A stretch of DNA of 6,697 nt from RGIG4694 sp964501705 (GTDB taxonomy: Bacteria; Bacillota; Clostridia; Oscillospirales; Ruminococcaceae): NCBI GenBank assembly GCA_964501705.1, contig CAZCUQ010000100.1, positions 1 through 6,697 of the forward strand, given 5' to 3'. Below the pieces are notes generated by a model. That model did not search any database. It saw nothing but the letters and a program-made list of their open reading frames with translations, and was not told the origin of the DNA. This document shows positions 6,663 to 6,697 of this stretch, piece by piece. How positions within the stretch are numbered: position 1 is the first letter of the stretch; every line of letters begins with the position of its first letter. A program made the translations under genes and the position numbers.

Positions 6663-6693
6663 GGGGGCAAAGAGGGAACCATAGGGGCGGGGG
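6663..6693 (+). other. Potential G-quadruplex motif
   Basis: Four G-runs of 5, 3, 4 and 5 bases are separated by loops of 6, 7 and 1 nt on the plus strand, which meets the usual pattern of four runs of at least three G with loops of 1-7 nt. It lies about 175 bp upstream of the operon's -35, on the template strand relative to that gene, in otherwise AT-rich intergenic DNA. Folding has not been tested. Confidence 0.45.
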
Positions 6694-6697
6694 AACT

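Noticed and set aside
1..6697. CRISPR array, tRNA, rRNA or insertion sequence
   Set aside because: No regularly spaced repeats of suitable length, no cloverleaf-like sequence and no transposase or terminal inverted repeats were seen on either strand.

Overview
The window looks like chromosomal DNA of a low-to-moderate GC Gram-positive anaerobe of class Clostridia, most likely a Ruminococcus or Oscillospiraceae type. This rests on the protein families (a YfhO-type membrane protein, a SWIM-containing SNF2 ATPase and a probable clostridial citrate synthase N-terminus), on sigma-A type promoters with 17-bp spacers, and on purine-rich Shine-Dalgarno sequences. That assignment is inference from sequence style; no marker gene is present. 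All genes lie on the minus strand, so the window is described here from right to left, in the order of transcription.

Right edge to 6384: a non-coding region of about 314 bases. It has a G-run tract able to form a quadruplex, a cluster of AAGTTAC-type repeats with a small hairpin, a pyrimidine-rich tract, and then a near-consensus promoter (TTGAAA, 17 bp, TATAAT with extended -10 TG). Transcription from it would start near 6454. 6383-3204: a 1059-residue SNF2-family ATPase with an N-terminal SWIM zinc finger and all the expected helicase motifs. 3187-365: a 940-residue YfhO-family polytopic membrane protein. It starts 16 nt after the SNF2 stop, with its ribosome binding site directly abutting that stop codon, so the two genes form a coupled two-gene operon. 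356-266: a strong hairpin with a T-rich tail that ends the operon.

217-71: the control region of the next minus-strand gene, with two tandem 12-nt repeats upstream of a TTGACA-17-TACAAT promoter and a leader of about 70 nt that has competing pairings around the ribosome binding site. 70-1: the first 23 codons of that gene, probably citrate synthase.

The two complete genes do not form an obvious pathway: one product remodels or moves along nucleic acid in the cytoplasm, and the other is a membrane protein related to glycosyltransferases that modify cell-envelope polymers. I found no CRISPR array, tRNA, rRNA, insertion sequence or recognisable defence or mobile system. The most interesting material is in the two intergenic control regions, and it is suggestive rather than conclusive.
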